A stretch of 63,933 bases of DNA from positions 28,745-92,677 of the forward strand of contig JAPPFJ010000015.1 of NCBI GenBank assembly GCA_028877215.1, in the 5' to 3' direction. Below the pieces are notes generated by a model. The model did not search any database. It was given only the letters and a program-made list of their open reading frames with translations, and had not been told where the DNA came from. The position numbers and the translations under genes are program-made. Origin of the DNA: Gemmatimonadota bacterium (GTDB taxonomy: Bacteria > Latescibacterota > UBA2968 > GCA-2709665). Positions within the stretch are counted from its first letter, which is position 1. Each line of letters opens with the position of its first letter. Of the stretch, positions 63,595 to 63,933 are shown in pieces.

Positions 63595-63633
63595 GGGAGG
63601 CATCATCCGCGATGATGCCTCCCATTTTTTTTT
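63595..63633 (+). terminator. Strong rho-independent terminator
   Basis: GGGAGGCATCATC (63595-63607), a CGC loop and GATGATGCCTCCC (63611-63623) form a perfect 13-bp stem, followed by A and nine T (63625-63633). It is the best terminator in the window. The nearest plus-strand gene ends at 63306, so an unrecognised transcript of about 290 bases, perhaps a small RNA, may end here. Confidence 0.85.
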
Positions 63634-63696
63634 GGCGGAACCGTGGCGATGAAGGAGTTCGAGGAACTGCTCTTCTGAAGGAATACTTGAGTAGCG

Positions 63697-63867
63697 TTAA
63701 TTCGCTGAAGTAGTGGGTTTTCCGGCGGAGCCGTCTTTATTGATGCACCGGATCAGTTTGTGGAGATATCTCTGTTGCACATCAAGAAACCGGGCGATTT
63801 CCTAAACGCGCATTCCCTCGGTGCTATCGGCGCTTCTTTGTGCGAATTTGTGCCGATTGGCAGACAT
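63697..63867 (-). pseudogene. Decayed N-terminus of an IS630-like transposase
   Basis: On the minus strand a frame starts at ATG 63867, is broken by TAG at 63802-63804 and then continues to TAA at 63697. After the break it reads EIARFLDVQQRYLHKLIRCINKDG. This is the helix-turn-helix seen near the start of IS630 transposases (EIARLLGVSRRTVRRWI-like). Only this segment remains in the window. It could be the relic of the element that mobilised the type A repeats; that link is inference. Confidence 0.35.
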
Positions 63868-63933
63868 CGTAGCAGAATGAGATATTGTCAAATGTTGTGG
63901 ATGGCGGGGAGCGCATCCTGATGGATTAGGCGG

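Overview
This is a bacterial chromosomal segment, roughly 60% GC, with about 48 supported protein genes. I recognise no rRNA, tRNA, CRISPR array, prophage or replication origin. The gene mix suggests an uncultivated bacterium of the kind assembled from environmental samples, for example Latescibacterota- or Poribacteria-like or another FCB-group lineage. The pointers are a GldA/F/G-type ABC exporter, several small-molecule amidohydrolases, an enolase-superfamily dehydratase, a LarA-like DUF2088 protein, a DUF6785 membrane protein, an M28-like/FtsX fusion and a SpeD-SpeE fusion. This placement is inference from gene content, and the sequence alone does not fix the phylum. The first ~150 bases are homopolymer-rich and look like a poor-quality contig edge.

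Layout. 0.4-1.9 kb: an HU/IHF-type protein, a pyrimidine-5'-nucleotidase-like HAD enzyme and a 12-codon micro-ORF. 1.9-3.3 kb (-): an ECF-type sigma factor fused to what looks like two domains of the DNA polymerase III sliding clamp. 3.4-7.7 kb (-): an operon of a transglutaminase-like protein, a DegT/DnrJ aminotransferase and an unknown protein. 7.9-11.7 kb (-): a Gld-type ABC system (ATPase, permease, GldG-like and DUF4340 proteins). 12-23.5 kb (+): a large amino-acid operon, ilvN-leuA-leuC-leuD-leuB-cimA-alaC-argJ-aspC. Ahead of it are a consensus promoter and a leader with a branched-chain-residue-rich peptide and mutually exclusive pairing segments. 23.7-35.4 kb: housekeeping genes accA, comEC, truA, an HtrA-type protease, pssA, tatA, gatA and gatB, plus a TIGR04282-type glycosyltransferase. 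35.4-63 kb: an accessory and catabolic stretch with sugar-acid dehydratase-like, amidohydrolase, cupin-like oxygenase, K+ channel, TPR, DUF6785, M28-like/FtsX, SpeD-SpeE, RDD, AAC(3)-like, HpcH, DapA-like, DUF2088, 2-phosphoglycerate kinase-like, M24 peptidase, Gfo/Idh/MocA and beta-helix proteins.

How it fits together. The operon at 12-23.5 kb makes leucine (LeuABCD), supplies 2-oxobutyrate for isoleucine by the citramalate route (CimA), regulates acetolactate synthase (IlvN) and carries transaminases (AlaC-like, AspC-like) and the ornithine acetyltransferase ArgJ. The acetolactate synthase catalytic subunit is not in the window. The Gld-type block is one transcription unit ending in a good terminator.

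Repeats. Two families of short inverted-repeat elements (MITE-like, called A and B here) sit at gene ends. Two B copies in opposite orientation bracket the whole amino-acid operon. A decayed IS630-like transposase start lies at the right edge. A third repeat, built on CAGGATTAA, flanks the beta-helix gene. Several of these repeats overlap or abut the stop codons of the genes they follow.
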